Of a stretch of DNA of 64,000 bases, positions 29,648 through 40,508 are shown piece after piece. A program made the translations under genes and the position numbers. Location of the stretch: assembly GCA_036898135.1 (NCBI GenBank), contig CM072515.1, forward strand, positions 22,359,700-22,423,699. Reading direction: 5' to 3'. Every line of letters starts with the position of its first letter. Position 1 is the first letter of the stretch. Under the pieces are notes generated by a model. That model was not told where the DNA came from, searched no databases, and was given only the letters and a program-made list of their open reading frames with translations. The DNA comes from Oncomelania hupensis (Eukaryota > Mollusca > Gastropoda > Littorinimorpha > Pomatiopsidae).

Positions 29648-30385
29648 TATGGCGGCCTACTAGCGCCAAAACCTGATAATTACAATTATCATGTGATAAT
29701 TACAAATATCATGGGATAATTACAATTATCAAGAGATAATTACAATTATCATTGAAAATTACAAATATGTTCGTGTGATCATGTTTAATTTTTAGTTTTG
29801 GCTCTATCAATCCGCCTGGAAATGCGCCAAAACTGACAATTGTAATTATCACATAATAATTAAAAATTTCACTTGATAATTATAATTTTCACGTGATCAT
29901 GCTTAATTCTGGTAAGGCGGCTTACTAGCGTCAAAACCTGCAAAACTTACATGTATCAGTGATAATTGTAAATAACACGTGTTCTGTGTAATTCACAGAG
30001 ATACCGGTAATTCACAGTGTTAATTACTAATTTTCAGTTTTGGCCACGCTTTACTAGGGTCAAAACCCCAGGCGTGCTTGGAACAGTGCCGCTGCCGCGC
30101 ATGCGCATCGCGCATCGGGCCGCGCATGCTCATCTTGATATTTATAATTTTCAGTGATAATTGTAATTATCGCTTGATAATTGTAATTATCTCTTGATAA
30201 TTGTAATTATTTCATGATATTAGTAATTATCAGGGTTTGGCGCTAGGAAAGCATGGCAAATACTGATAATTATTAATTAACACTGCGGATTACCAGTATC
30301 TCTGCAAATTACACAGAACAAGTGATAATTTCAATTATCTCGTGATAATGGTAACTCCCGGTTTTGGCGCTAGTAGGCCGTCATA
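29648..30385. mobile_element. Long inverted-repeat MITE with GATAATTACAATTATC-like units
   Basis: The ends are inverted copies starting TATGGCGGCCTACTAGCGCC (29648 onward; complement ending at 30385). Flanks share CCTGAT (29642-29647 and 30386-30391). The interior is a chain of GATAATTACAATTATC and GATAATTGTAATTATC-like palindromic units with partial internal copies of the terminal repeat near 29,914, 30,040 and 30,230. No coding capacity. The superfamily is unknown; the 6-bp duplication may be chance in part. Confidence 0.7.
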
Positions 30386-30391
30386 CCTGAT

Positions 30392-30590
30392 AGATGTGTG
30401 TATGTAGGCCTAAGTGTGCAAGTGAGTGTATAACATGGGAGCGCGCGTGTATATGTTGGTACAGATTGTCGCGTTTTCAGCCTGATTGGTGATTTGGAAA
30501 AAAACGTATATTATTTTTATTTTTATTTTTATTTAAATTATTAATCAGTACATTCTAATAGTATGATTGTGCTTACTGCAGTTGTCTGGG
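30392..30590. other. Unassigned spacer
   Basis: GT-rich and AT-rich sequence with no recognised feature. Confidence 0.3.
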
Positions 30591-30750
30591 CGTCAGAGGA
30601 TGCGCCCAAAGGTTGCAAGTGGGCGCTGTAAAGGGTTCTTGTTGCGTGTCAGAATGAGTGTATGTATAAACGTCACAGTAGCACAACAACAGGCGGTTTG
30701 TGTTAGATCATGTATCAGCCAGCGCACTGAGCAGCTCTTGAGCTAGAAAG
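30590..30750 (+). repeat. SINE-B body fragment
   Basis: It shares GCGCCCAAAGGTTGCAAGTGGGC and GGCGGTTTGTGTTAGATC...CAGCCAGCGC with the body of the full SINE at 40,300-40,370. The tRNA head and tail are missing. Confidence 0.7.
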
Positions 30751-30856
30751 GCGGGGTGTTAGAACGATTACATGGTCGTTATTATATAGATATATATACA
30801 CACACATACATAGTATAGAAGATATAGAAGATTAGACAAACAGATAAAAAGGGCTA

Positions 30857-31605
30857 GTGGGGTGGTTGGGATCCCTCCCTCAGGATGACATAGCGACGAT
30901 ACATAGCAGACAAGTGACAAAAAAGCTGACTGCAAGTTTGGCTGACAGTAACCATCCACTTTTCTTGGAATTTGACTCTCGACGGATAGACAGGAGTGGA
31001 CGTTTTAGGGCACCAGCGGGAACATCAAGTAGGTACAGGAACTCATTCATACCACTTGCCATTCAAGCACATAACAAACAAGTCGGTAGGTCTTACTAAA
31101 CATACTCTACAACTCTCATGCAGCTTAGAGAGGCCTTTTCTTAGGCGCCATGAGTGAGTGTTGTTAGTTATTTTTGGTGTTGAGATGTATAATTATGTGG
31201 TTGCGTGTTATTGACCAATGTACGCATGTTGTGTTTACATTTGTTTGTGTAAAGCGCTTTGTGATTTTGGAAAGCGCTGTATAAATTGCCTGTTATTATT
31301 ATTATTATTATTATAGTTAGTTTAAAAATTTTTTAACTACTGTTTTTGTATAAATAGTTTATATGTTTACACACTAATAAGTTTTAAATTCTCATATTTA
31401 TCTGTTCTTACGTTAATCCGTTTTACTGCTTAATTGAAATATCTGCATTATGAAAATATGTCCATGTGTTTGAAGATCATTAATAATGTATAAATATTTA
31501 TGTGTGTAAAAGAAGAATGAATGGACATGTTTAATTGACAGACAATGTAATTTCCATGCTTTTGGATTAATAAAGTAATATCTTATCTTATCTTATCTTA
31601 TCTTA
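30857..31605 (+). mobile_element. LINE 3' end with TATCT tail, interrupted by a CR1-like tail
   Basis: The frame at 30,857-31,099 ends RYRNSFIPLAIQAHNKQ, the pattern found at the C-terminus of many LINE ORF2 proteins. A 3' UTR follows and ends with TTGGATTAATAAAG and (TATCT)n at about 31,580-31,605. At about 31,118-31,311 lies a truncated copy of the CR1-like 3' UTR also seen at 16,100-16,290. Confidence 0.65.
31118..31311 (+). mobile_element. CR1-like LINE 3' tail, second copy
   Basis: Begins TTAGAGAGGCCTTTTCTTAG and matches 16,103-16,290 through GCGCTGTATAAATTGCCTG and the (ATT)n tail with a few changes. Confidence 0.85.
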
Positions 31606-32885
31606 TAGTTGTGTATTAAGCCCCACACATGTATTTAACAAACATTGTTTACAAGTTACAACTAACTAAATTAACGGAAGACTATGTTTTCCAAAGACAT
31701 TTGTTTGCCTCTGTTCAAATGCTTTGATTGTTAAGCCCTTGTTTAAACAAATTCATCAAATTAAATAATGTGGGCAGCAATATCAGTCTGCATAATGACA
31801 TTAAGGACATGTTTTGTTATTAAAAAAAAAAACCTGACTTATTGCTGACCATTGCTTCCACTAGACTATAATATCTTGTAGTGAAATAGAAAAGTTGCTT
31901 AAACATTATCTATTTCTGTAGGTTAGTTATTTTTCAGAAAAATCCGTAATTTTGATTAGTTATGTTAATTAATTTCGTTATTGTTGCTTATAAACACATA
32001 TAATAAAAATAAACAATAAATAAATAGCAAATAATAATAAATCGACTGAATTGAATTGTTGTTCTGTGCATTTTATTAAGGAAAAAAAAGCGGTTATATT
32101 CATTGATCCAATATTCACAGTGATAGTCACAGTCATCCCATTCTCCAAACCGGTTGAATATAATTATCTTGATCATTCAGAATCCTAGAAATCCTGCGCC
32201 AACTCCTTTGGTTCAGTGGACGTAAACCTTCCCCGATGCACAAACATTTCGCAGAAACTCTACGAACTATATCTTTTCACAGCAATACCAGTTACTTCAG
32301 CACCCCGATCATGAACTCATGGCATGAATTTGCGCTATACAAATGGCTGTATTGGTTTGGACTTGGCTTATTTGGTCTTCACGAAATATATATATTTATT
32401 CCAAACCAGTGCATCAGATATAAACTCAGTTATTTATTTATTTATTTATTTGATTTTATTATATCTTATTATATTTCATTATGTTTTATTCATTTTAATA
32501 TTTTATTTTTAACGTCAAATGACATCTGTGATATTTCGCAAACACAACCCAGCGTAAAGGACGACACAGCATGAGGTGCGATTGAAAACCTGCATTCTGT
32601 CATGAGCAAGTTAGAATAATAAAACAAAAGGAAACTGCATTATTTTGATTTAATCTCAGAGCTATATGTTGGGGGAAGCTCCATAGCTGTTGGGTTTAAG
32701 AATATAGGTAGAGATAGTAGCAAGTCGCATAACAAGTCATCATTGATTACAAATTCAAAGATGTATTGATACTCTGTAATCAATCATCCATTCCTTTCTA
32801 AAGAAAATACAGCGTGGACTATCTTCATTCAGCTTTTTCGACAGCATTGTGTGCGTGCTTTCACGCGTGCGAGTTTGTGTGTGTG

Positions 32886-32944
<59 letters not shown>

Positions 32945-33340
32945 ACGTGCCTGTCAGTGATTCGAATAGAACGCATGTAGTTGCATTCGAATGAATGTAA
33001 CACTGTCATAAAAATGCATGCGATACACGTGAACACAAATAAATAAATATTTAAAAAAATTCTCATGAGCGCTGAAGGACGGAAAACACAGTTGTCGGTC
33101 ACCTTGTCATGTCAAGCTCTGATTGGCTGTACAGTAGTTTACGGCGTCCTGATTGGCTGTAAATCGACTCACTAGCTTGCGTTTTGTTCACGCTGGCGAC
33201 ATGAATGAATTTTTAAAAAATAATAATAATTAAAAAGCCTGTAAAGAACTACAAGGATGTTGATAAAAATAAGAACATTCCCCAAATGTATTTATTTATC
33301 TTTAGTTATGTATTTATTGTATTGTTCTTATAGAGCACTT
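31606..33340. other. AT-rich intergenic stretch; no gene recognised
   Basis: Contains a (GT)n microsatellite at about 32,876-32,942 and two ATTGG (inverted CCAAT) boxes in the repeated string CTGATTGGCTGTA at about 33,118 and 33,149. Short ORFs have AT-driven composition and no domains. Confidence 0.45.
32876..32942. repeat. (GT)n microsatellite
   Basis: Nearly pure GT dinucleotide run. Confidence 0.95.
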
Positions 33341-33353
33341 AGCCACCTGAAAA

Positions 33354-34056
33354 CCCCTTGGGGTCATGAGCAATCTTGCCACTGTAGATTGTTCTAACCT
33401 ATAAAGGGAAAAGTGAAAGCCCCAGTTGAAAACCTGCCTTGACTTTGTAGGCATGACCGATTCACTGCGGCAACAGTACCCCCGTTGGGGTGCCGGGGGT
33501 TTCAGTATAAATAGTATCCCCACTTTCTGGAAATTTAGTGTTTTAAATTCCCACTGTCGCTGTCTTTCTCATTTGCTCTTTCTCATTCCTGCTCTGTCCT
33601 ATCAATCTGCTTATACTATCTTCTTCTTCGCTAGATCAGTGACCAACCTTTTTCTTGAAAACTCTTCCTGGACAAGACTCCTTGTTTGTGTATGAGGTCT
33701 GTTGGATCAGCTTGGGAATGTTGGACGCTTCCTGCCGGGTGGTCACTAGGGCTTCCTATGACGTTATTATTTAGCAATATAGGCATTTTATATGTATGTG
33801 TTTTGTTGATAATTTATAATGATGTTTGTATTCTATTTTGTTTTTGTAACCGGGGGTTTGATTAGTTGGGGTAAAGCCTCAGCCGTCCCCTGCGTGGGAT
33901 GTCTTTATTGTAAAGTGACTGGCCGGTGGAGGGCATTCAATTTTCCCGCTAGGGTTGTTTCAGCATATCTTTTATGCGGATCGGGGGTTGTCCGGTCCTG
34001 ATTTGGCTCGGAAGAGTCCGCTGGACCTAAAGCAACAATCAATCAATCAATCAAAA
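33354..34056 (+). mobile_element. Retroposon of about 700 bp with CAAT-type tail, copy 2
   Basis: It is flanked by AGCCACCTGAAAA (33341-33353 and 34057-34069), an exact 13-bp duplication. It starts at the same CCCCTTGGGG as copy 1, is close to 90 percent or more identical by eye, and ends in (CAAT)n. Confidence 0.92.
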
Positions 34057-34189
34057 AGCCACCTGAAAAGCATAAGCAGACAACTTGACCAACACATCAA
34101 AATGAGGTGCCGCGCTTGTGTATTGGTGCGACGCAATTGTCCATGCCGCTCTGTATGACAGTGCGTGCAGGATAGGCGTGCGAACGCTG

Positions 34190-34192
34190 CAC

Positions 34193-34278
<86 letters not shown>
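34190..34278. repeat. (ATT)n microsatellite
   Basis: Uninterrupted trinucleotide run of about 29 units. Confidence 0.95.
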
Positions 34279-34399
34279 TAATACGTTTTCTCAAACAATA
34301 TAGGCCTAATTCTTCTGGCGCCAGCGGGAATAAGGTACATAATTTTAAATTGCGAGGGCGAGTTGCAAATGAAAGAGAAAAAGAGGTAAACATGAGACA

Positions 34400-36540
34400 G
34401 AATCCTACTTAGAAAATGGAATTTCCCAGAAATTCAAACGAGTTACGCACACAGACCTCCCCATACGCTGGATTTCCAAATGCATTTCTCAAAGCGGGGG
34501 TTCGTTAGCTTCCACGTAAAGGCTTTCACAATGGGAGGTGCGAAACGCACCCAAAGCAATGCGTAGGGCCTGATGAGCAACTGGATCTAACATTTTAAGA
34601 TACGATTTTCTAGCAGAACCATAAACAGTGCAACCATAGGCCTAGTCTAATTTGGATCTAATTAAGGAACGATATAACAGCAGTACAGTTTTCTTGTCAT
34701 CTCCCTAGTCTGTACCACTAATAACCTTGAGCAAATTGCAGGCCTGTTGACATTTAGTTTTCAAATCTTTCAGATGAGGAAGGAATGATAACCTTTGATC
34801 AAAAATAACACCCAAAAATTTGACTTGTTGGACCGTCTTTATTGGAGTTTTATTGAGGGTAATATTAGGATCTTGAATAATTCTCCGGTGCTTGGAAAAG
34901 TGAATACATTCAGTTTTTGCTCCAGAAAATTTGAAACCATTTTGTAAAACCTAGTCTTGAACGGTATTGACACATAACTGTAGCTGACGTTCTGCAGATG
35001 CCTTTGGCTACTAATGCAAAATCGTCAACAAACAAAGAATTGTCGATTCCCTGTTTCACTGAACGAACAATATTATTTATTTTAATATTAAACAGCAAGG
35101 GAGACAAGATGCTACCCTGAGGCACTCCCATCTCCTGTTCCCTCATATCTAATAAAGATCCCCCAACCTTAACCTGAAAAATTCTGTCCGTTAGAAAATT
35201 GGATATAAACAGAGGTAAGTGTCCCTTCAAACCCATTTCTGTTAAATCTGAAAGAATGCCATATTTCCATGTGGTATTATAGGCTTTTTCCAAATCAAAC
35301 ATGATGGCAACGACATGTTCACCCTGGACGAACGCGTTACGGATAAAAGTTTCCAGTCGCACCAGGTGGTCAACAGTACTTCGACCACTTCGAAAGCCAC
35401 ACTGAGTGTTGGATAAGATATTATTTGTTTCCAGATACCACAGTAAACGGGAATAAACCATTCTTTCCAGCGTCTTACATAAGGCTATTGGTCTATAGTT
35501 TGTTGGATTATTATGGTCTTTGCCAGGTTTAGGAATGGGTACAATAATGGCCTTTCTCCAAGAGGGAGGAAAGGTGCCAGTGATCCAAATCTGATTGAAG
35601 ATGTCTAGCAGTTGAGACCGTGAGTGCCTTGTTAAATGTCTGAGAAATTGATAATGCACATCATCTGGTCCAACTGCTGAATCTGCACTTTTGTTAATTG
35701 CATCGTCAAGCTCCACTAATGAGAACGAAATGTTGTAGTCTTCAGAATTATCAGAGGTAAAATTTAACCGTTGTTTTTCTTTACGTGTTTTAATTGTTTG
35801 AAAAGAGACATAATAATTTTCAGAGGAAGAATTTGCAGCAAAAGAAGAGTCCAAAAGATCAGCTACTAGGTTTTTTTTTATCTCCGATTAGGTCCCCCTG
35901 CACAGTAAGGCATGGGCTCACCTGTTTGTTACTTTTATTTTTGAGTTTGCGGACCTCTTTCCAAACCTTCGACAGTTTCGCTTTCGAATTTAGCGTGGAG
36001 CAGAAACCTCTCCACGATTCTCTTCTTTTACGTTTGAAGAGCTGTCGGCATTGCGCTCGCAAACGTTGGTGGTTCTGTTTATTTTCAGAGCTTGGGTGCA
36101 GATACATCATTCTTAAAGCTTTTTTACGGGCTTGCTGAAGTTTTTTTACATTCATCATCAAACCAGGGTTTTTTAATTGTATACGGTTTTGATGAAGTTT
36201 GCGGGATGGAATCCTTGGCACTGTTTATAACTATATCAGTGTAGAGCTGTATTGGATCTATGGCATTCGAAAATTCCTGTTTCTTAGCACGTAAATGAAC
36301 CTCAGACAGGTTAGAAAACAGACTCCAGTTAGCTTGTTTCAGTTTCCACCTGCCATGAGTTTGCTCAAGGTTGTCTGAATCATGTTTTAATAAAACCGGA
36401 AAATGGTCGCTGCCATGGAGATCTTCTAAAACTGTCCATTTAAAATCCAAAAGTAATGAGGGATCACAGATCGATATATCAATGTGGGACAAAGAAGCGG
36501 TTCTTATTTCTAATAATTTTATATTTCTTTCATAAAACAT
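34400..36540 (-). mobile_element. I/Jockey-type LINE, 5' truncated, ORF2 remnants
   Basis: On the minus strand three broken frames follow one another. At 36,540-36,124 is the end of an APE endonuclease (HIDISICDPSLLL ... LHGSDHFPVLL) running into KPWFDDEC. At 36,221-35,859 is the basic linker. At 35,854-34,910 is the RT with PIPKPGKDHNNPTNYRPIAL, CGFRSGRSTVDHLV, FDLEKAYNTTWKYGIL (first Asp), GVPQGSILSPLLF and FVDDFALVAKG (catalytic pair). From 34,800 to about 34,400 the post-RT region (VKFLGVIFDQRLSFLPHL, then RIALGAFRTS) is degraded. The exact 3' end is not clear. The fragment at 1-270 is the same family. Confidence 0.85.
34910..35854 (-). pseudogene. I/Jockey-type LINE reverse transcriptase ORF
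   Basis: This is the longest open part of the LINE (314 codons), covering the RT fingers and palm up to FVDDF, where a deletion near 34,998 disturbs the frame (compared with the copy at 1-270, which retains the extra bases). RT would copy LINE RNA at the nicked target. Frameshifts before and after it show that the element is not functional. Confidence 0.82.
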
Positions 36541-36833
36541 AGTTGTTTATATAAATATACATAATTATTACAACTGCACGTAAAAATAATACACACTTAT
36601 CTTACATACGCAGTAGAAAAAACTGCCGATACAACTTTGTACACTGTATCACTAGAGATGTGCAACTCTGCACAATATGTAACTACTTTTAGCTAGGGGT
36701 GTTCGGTTTTACCGGTTTTCCGGTTAAAATCGGTTCGACTTTCTCACGGTTCGGTAAACCGGTTTGGCCTTCAAAAACCGGAAAACCGCGGTTTTTCTAA
36801 GGGACATCATTCGTCCCGTAAAGCACTACCAAA

Positions 36834-37034
36834 ATGGCAGAAACAGAGAAATTCGTAGTGAACACGAGTGGGAAAGCTGACATTTGGAGATTCTTTCTCC
36901 TGCGAGAGACAGAAGCAGGAAATGTTGACCATAATACCGGTTACTGTAAAGAGTGTAAGGCAAGTATTAAACTTGGCGGTGGCACTTCAAATCTGAATGC
37001 ACACATTCGCCGACACCACCTTTTGCTGCTCTCG

Positions 37035-37087
<53 letters not shown>

Positions 37088-37119
37088 AGAGCAGTGTGTG
37101 TGTGTGTGTGTGGTTGTGT

Positions 37120-37155
<36 letters not shown>

Positions 37156-37379
37156 CTATAGATGTAAAATCCAGTGTGAAAGCAAGGACTTTTTACAAAC
37201 GAATTTCACAGAACACAAACTTGGAACAGGCTTTTAATCTTTCAATGCGCATTGCTTTTCTAACCAATATGACATTCGCAACTTCAGATTCCACCAACGG
37301 TTTCACAAACTCAAAATTGAAAAGCAAACTCCCAAATCTACCCACAGTGGAGGAGGGAAATAGCCTCAGAGTTAAGTAG
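36834..37379 (+). pseudogene. hAT transposase remnant: BED zinc finger
   Basis: The ATG at 36834 opens 181 codons. Residues 1-62 read SGKADIWRFFLLRE, GYCKECKASIKLGGGTSN and LNAHIRRHH, the C-x2-C ... H-x4-H BED finger that in hAT transposases binds the terminal repeats. Residues about 63-100 are microsatellite translation (Leu/Ser then Cys/Val runs). The C-terminal part (NLEQAFNLSMR ...) has no recognisable RNase H-like hAT catalytic motif. It could still be expressed as a DNA-binding peptide, but that is speculative. Confidence 0.75.
37068..37154. repeat. (CT)n followed by (GT)n microsatellites inside the hAT element
   Basis: The CT run is at about 37,029-37,083 and the GT run at about 37,096-37,153. 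Confidence 0.9.
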
Positions 37380-37629
37380 CTAGCGACATAAATTCCAAAA
37401 AAAAATTCAATACAGAGGTTATTTCCCTTGCTTACTATGCGCCTTTACCCGGGGTAACCAGTTGTAACTTCTAGCCGGTTAACCGGTTTTAAACCGCGGT
37501 TTTCTATTGGAAAAACCGGTTAAAAACCGGTTTGAGAAATCGTACCGGTTCCACCCTCTACTTTTAGCGTGCACTGAAAACTCGTGTCATCACACATACT
37601 TTCTGGGGAACTTCTTGGACGACATAGGC

Positions 37630-38412
37630 AAGAACAAGAACAAAGTTTAATGACTATAGGCCACCGGCCCCTAGTTTGGGTCCGTAAACATTATAAACAA
37701 TTGTACCACAACGTATTAATAACGTAAAATAAATATTCATTATAGAAGCACTGAATATAAAGCAGACTCGTTCTACACATTAAACAATATTTTCAAGGCA
37801 TTCCACAAACCTCTGTCTGATCTTCATTGCATTGAATAAGAAAGCACCAAGTTTGCGATTGCAACCAGTACTTTATACATCTGACGGCACTGTTAACATA
37901 CAATGGGTATCGACCCGTTTCCCCGTATACAAATTTGTTCGGGACTCTTAAGGGTACATTCAAAAATCTTTTACAAGCAAGGGTGTGAACCTTTCAACAT
38001 TATCAAGCCGATGAAGGCCCCACATTTCTGCAGCATAGAGTACAACAGGTTGAACTTGAGTGTCAAAAATTTTAAGAAACAATGTTTTGAAATATCGCTC
38101 AGTTTGTTGACATATCTAACACAGCTACAGTCGATGCGTGCACGTCTCCCCTTCATCGCAAGCGCACCCACGCCTCTGTTTAGACTCATCTTTGTTGTGA
38201 ACACAAAACCCAAATAATTGTATTCAATCACTACTTCAAGCAGTTTTTGATCCAAATACCATTTTTCGTTTTTCCCCAGGAACCCACCTTTACGAAAAAC
38301 CATGACTTTCGTTTTATCAATATTTATATTCAAGCTTAGATTTTTACATGCATTATTTAAAATATTAATTTGGTTTTGTAGGCCGATCGCGGTGTCAGAG
38401 AGAAGTGCTATA
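37630..38412 (-). mobile_element. 5'-truncated LINE, same superfamily as the 2A LINE
   Basis: An exact 13-bp duplication GGACGACATAGGC (37617-37629 and 38413-38425) flanks it. The (TTCTTG)n tail in reverse is at its left end. The minus frame reads NINIDKTKVMVFRKGG and YNYLGFVFTTKMS, matching VNLDKTKVMIFRKGG and YKYLGFVLTS of the LINE at 28,250-28,380. It is a truncated copy of a sister family. Confidence 0.9.
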
Positions 38413-38549
38413 GGACGACATAGGCTACATGCACTGAGTGTCAGAAACTGCTAAGATAAACTGCTGACTGAGACAGATCGAATAAAACCTAAACCTGATA
38501 AGCTTACTTATGCTAGATTCCTACCAGTTATACAGTATATACGTAAGTT

Positions 38550-38650
38550 CCAACCTCCGTTTTGCGGTTGAAATTGATGGATTGGCTAAAGAGAAACAAG
38601 AACGAACAGCTGGTGCAGAGGCTTGACACCACCTACAGAGCCCTTGGAAT
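38550..38650 (+). mobile_element. Short LINE RT fragment (GGATA-tail family)
   Basis: Matches 44,394-44,480 (CTCCGTTTTGCGG ... GATTGGCT ... GAGGCTTTGACACCACC-like), covering the FADDIDGLAG region of that LINE, here mutated to FAVEIDGLA. Confidence 0.75.
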
Positions 38651-38759
38651 GGAAATATCAGTTCAGTTCAGTGGGTAGATTACCGTCCCCGGACACAATA
38701 GTGTATAGGGGACTTCATGGAAATATGGCAGAGAAGACTCTTTTATCTTCCCTTTCTCC

Positions 38760-38885
38760 AACTTCTCCCATGCATCTTTTCCTTTTTCTTAATTTCTTCT
38801 TCTTCTCCCCCTTCTTCATCTTCTACTTCTTCTTCTTCATCTCTATCGCGTTCTGTTTCTTCTCTCCCTCTTTTCCCCTCTCCAC

Positions 38886-38948
<63 letters not shown>
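38760..38948. repeat. CT-rich tract ending in (CT)n
   Basis: Pyrimidine-rich sequence, with a pure CT run at about 38,890-38,948. Encoded Ser/Leu frames are artefacts. Confidence 0.9.
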
Positions 38949-38952
<4 letters not shown>

Positions 38953-38979
38953 CTTTATCCCTTTGTGTTTATTCTTCTT

Positions 38980-39566
38980 ACATTACATTACATTACATTA
39001 TTATTGCTTTAGGTCCAGCGGACTCTTCCGAGCCAAATCAGGACCGGACAACCCCCGATCCGCATAAAAGATCTGCTGAAACAACCCTAGTGGTAAAACC
39101 GAAAGCTCTCCACCAGCCAGTCACTTTACAATAAAATTAAGACATCCCACGCAGGGGACGGCTGAGGCTTCACCCCAACTTATCGAACCCCCGTTTACAA
39201 AAACAAAATAGAATACAAACATCATTATAAATTATCAACAAAACACATACATATAAAATGCCTACATTGCTAAATAATAACATCATAGAAAACCCTAGTG
39301 ACCACCTGGCAGAAAGCGTCCAATATTCCCAAGCTGATCCAACAGACCTCATACACAAACAAGGAGTCTTGTCCCGGGAGAGTTTTCAAGAAAAAAGGTA
39401 GGAGACTGGTCTAGCGAAGAAGACGATAGTATAGCAGATTGATAGAAAAGAGCAGGAATGAGAAAGAGCAAATGAGAAAGACAGAGACAGTGGGAATTTA
39501 AAGCACTAAATTTCCAGCAAGTGGGGATACTATTTATACTGAAACCCCCGGCACCCAACCGGGGAG
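38980..39566 (-). mobile_element. CAAT-type retroposon, copy 3 (5' truncated)
   Basis: Flanked by TTTATTCTTCTT (38968-38979 and 39567-39578), an exact 12-bp duplication. It is in reverse orientation with an (ATTAC)n-like tail at the left. It is truncated just inside the CCGGGGG segment and lacks the first 130 bp or so of the full-length copies. Confidence 0.92.
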
Positions 39567-39579
39567 TTTATTCTTCTTC

Positions 39580-39785
39580 TTGTGTTGCAGTTTTGATGAT
39601 GATAAAGGTGATGATGACATTGAGAATGATGACCTATATTTCATTTATTGCCTTTTCACGCATTCAGGCGATATTAGACATTTAAAACATCATCTTCAAC
39701 AACAACAACAATTACGTCACAATTAATAAACCTTATAACAAAATGGGGTGAAAGGAGGAGAAGGATTTAACACCAAGCTGTAAAA
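39580..39785. other. Unassigned spacer
   Basis: AT-rich sequence with GATGAT and CAACAA short repeats. No gene seen. Confidence 0.3.
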
Positions 39786-39815
39786 TGGAGGCACGGTAGT
39801 CTAATGGTAGTGCTT

Positions 39816-40004
39816 GAGGGGCCGGGTAGCTCAGTTGGTAGAGCATCTTACTAGTAACCGGAAGGTACCTGGTTCGAATCCCGGATTGGCCAATGTGTGA
39901 CCATATTATTTTCCCCTTACCATCAACTGGTTCGCTGGTCTCAGAATAATGTGGCCAGTAGTCGTCTATACGCTTCGGTGTCGTGTGACTATAATCTACA
40001 ATTA
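39816..40004 (+). mobile_element. SINE-A: 189-bp tRNA-derived SINE
   Basis: The 15-bp duplication CTAATGGTAGTGCTT (39801-39815 and 40005-40019) marks its insertion in the tRNA head of SINE-B. Its own head GGCCGGGTAGCTCAGTTGGTAG ends with B box GGTTCGAATCC and GGCCA, similar to a tRNA-Thr-like sequence with a CTAGTAA anticodon loop. A body of about 110 bp ends TCTACAATTA. A second copy lies at 51,990-52,977, reverse. Confidence 0.92.
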
Positions 40005-40411
40005 CTAATGGTAGTGCTTTGGCTTGCGGATCTGAAGGTCCCGGGTTCGAGCCCTGTCCGGGCCATTGTGTTGTGTCCCCGGGAAAGACACTTTACTCCC
40101 GTTTCCTACTCCTTCAGATGAGAGTATAAACCAAGGTCTAGTCTGTGTGTCGCATACATTCCATCATAACGGACTTTAAAGGTCCTGACGCTCATGTCCT
40201 AGACGGGTGAGTGCCGGTAACAAGAACACACCCAGCATGCACTTGGTCCTCCACCATCCCTGGCTGGCCAGGATTGTGCTCAGTTGTCCGAGCATCAGAC
40301 CATGCGCCCAAAGGCTGCAGGTGGGCATCTCGGGCGGTTTGAGTTAGATCCTGTATCGGCCAGCGCCTAGAGTCTGGTCAAGTACAGCGAGATAAGTGCG
40401 CTATAAAAATC

Positions 40412-40414
40412 CTC

Positions 40415-40506
<92 letters not shown>
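40412..40506. repeat. (ATA)n microsatellite (SINE-B tail)
   Basis: Uninterrupted AAT/ATA run of about 31 units. Confidence 0.95.

Positions 40507-40508
<2 letters not shown>

Larger units (their letters stand above)
36694..37560 (+). mobile_element. hAT transposon, non-autonomous, with BED-finger ORF
   Basis: The exact 8-bp duplication CTTTTAGC (36686-36693 and 37561-37568) is diagnostic of hAT. The ends are TAGGGGTG and CACCCTCTA, and the subterminal regions are rich in ACCGGTT motifs in both orientations. The interior starts a transposase-like protein, then is filled by (CT)n and (GT)n repeats; the catalytic domain is absent. Confidence 0.9.
36541..37597. repeat. Probable diverged LTR fragment, split by a hAT element
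   Basis: The right end, GAAAACTCGTGTCATCACA, matches the terminus of the Gypsy-2 LTR (CTGAAAACTCGTGTCGTCACA), and the left part has AT-rich segments resembling LTR interior (ATATACATAATTAT). The full TGTCACG start is not present. It is probably an older solo or truncated LTR of a related family. Confidence 0.4.
39786..40506 (+). mobile_element. SINE-B: tRNA-derived SINE with (ATA)n tail, split by SINE-A
   Basis: The tRNA-like head GCACGGTAGTCTAATGGTAG (A box) is interrupted by SINE-A and resumes with TTGGCTTGCGGATCTGAAGG and GGGTTCGAGCC (B box). The body runs to AAGTGCGCTATAAAAATCC and an (ATA)n tail at 40,412-40,506. The head resembles a Glu/Gln/Gly-type tRNA. The GCGCTATAAAAAT end resembles the 3' end of the CR1-like LINE at 16,250. 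Confidence 0.85.

Noticed and set aside
29660..30380. CRISPR-like array from repeated GATAATTACAATTATC units
   Set aside because: Repeats are irregular, occur in both orientations without constant spacers, and the genome is eukaryotic.
32236..32574. 112-codon ORF with hydrophobic stretches
   Set aside because: AT-rich low-complexity sequence with (TTTA)n; no homology-like motif and no splice context.
36834..37379. Host ZBED gene
   Set aside because: The ORF lies entirely within an 867-bp element with hAT ends and 8-bp duplication, and lacks further exons.
36541..37597. Complete solo LTR of Gypsy-2
   Set aside because: Only the right terminus and short AT-rich words match; the TGTCACG start and most of the 2.1 kb are missing, and no clean 5-bp duplication was found.
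39818..39892. Functional tRNA-Thr gene
   Set aside because: Poor anticodon-stem pairing, SINE body downstream and target duplication around it show that it is a SINE head.
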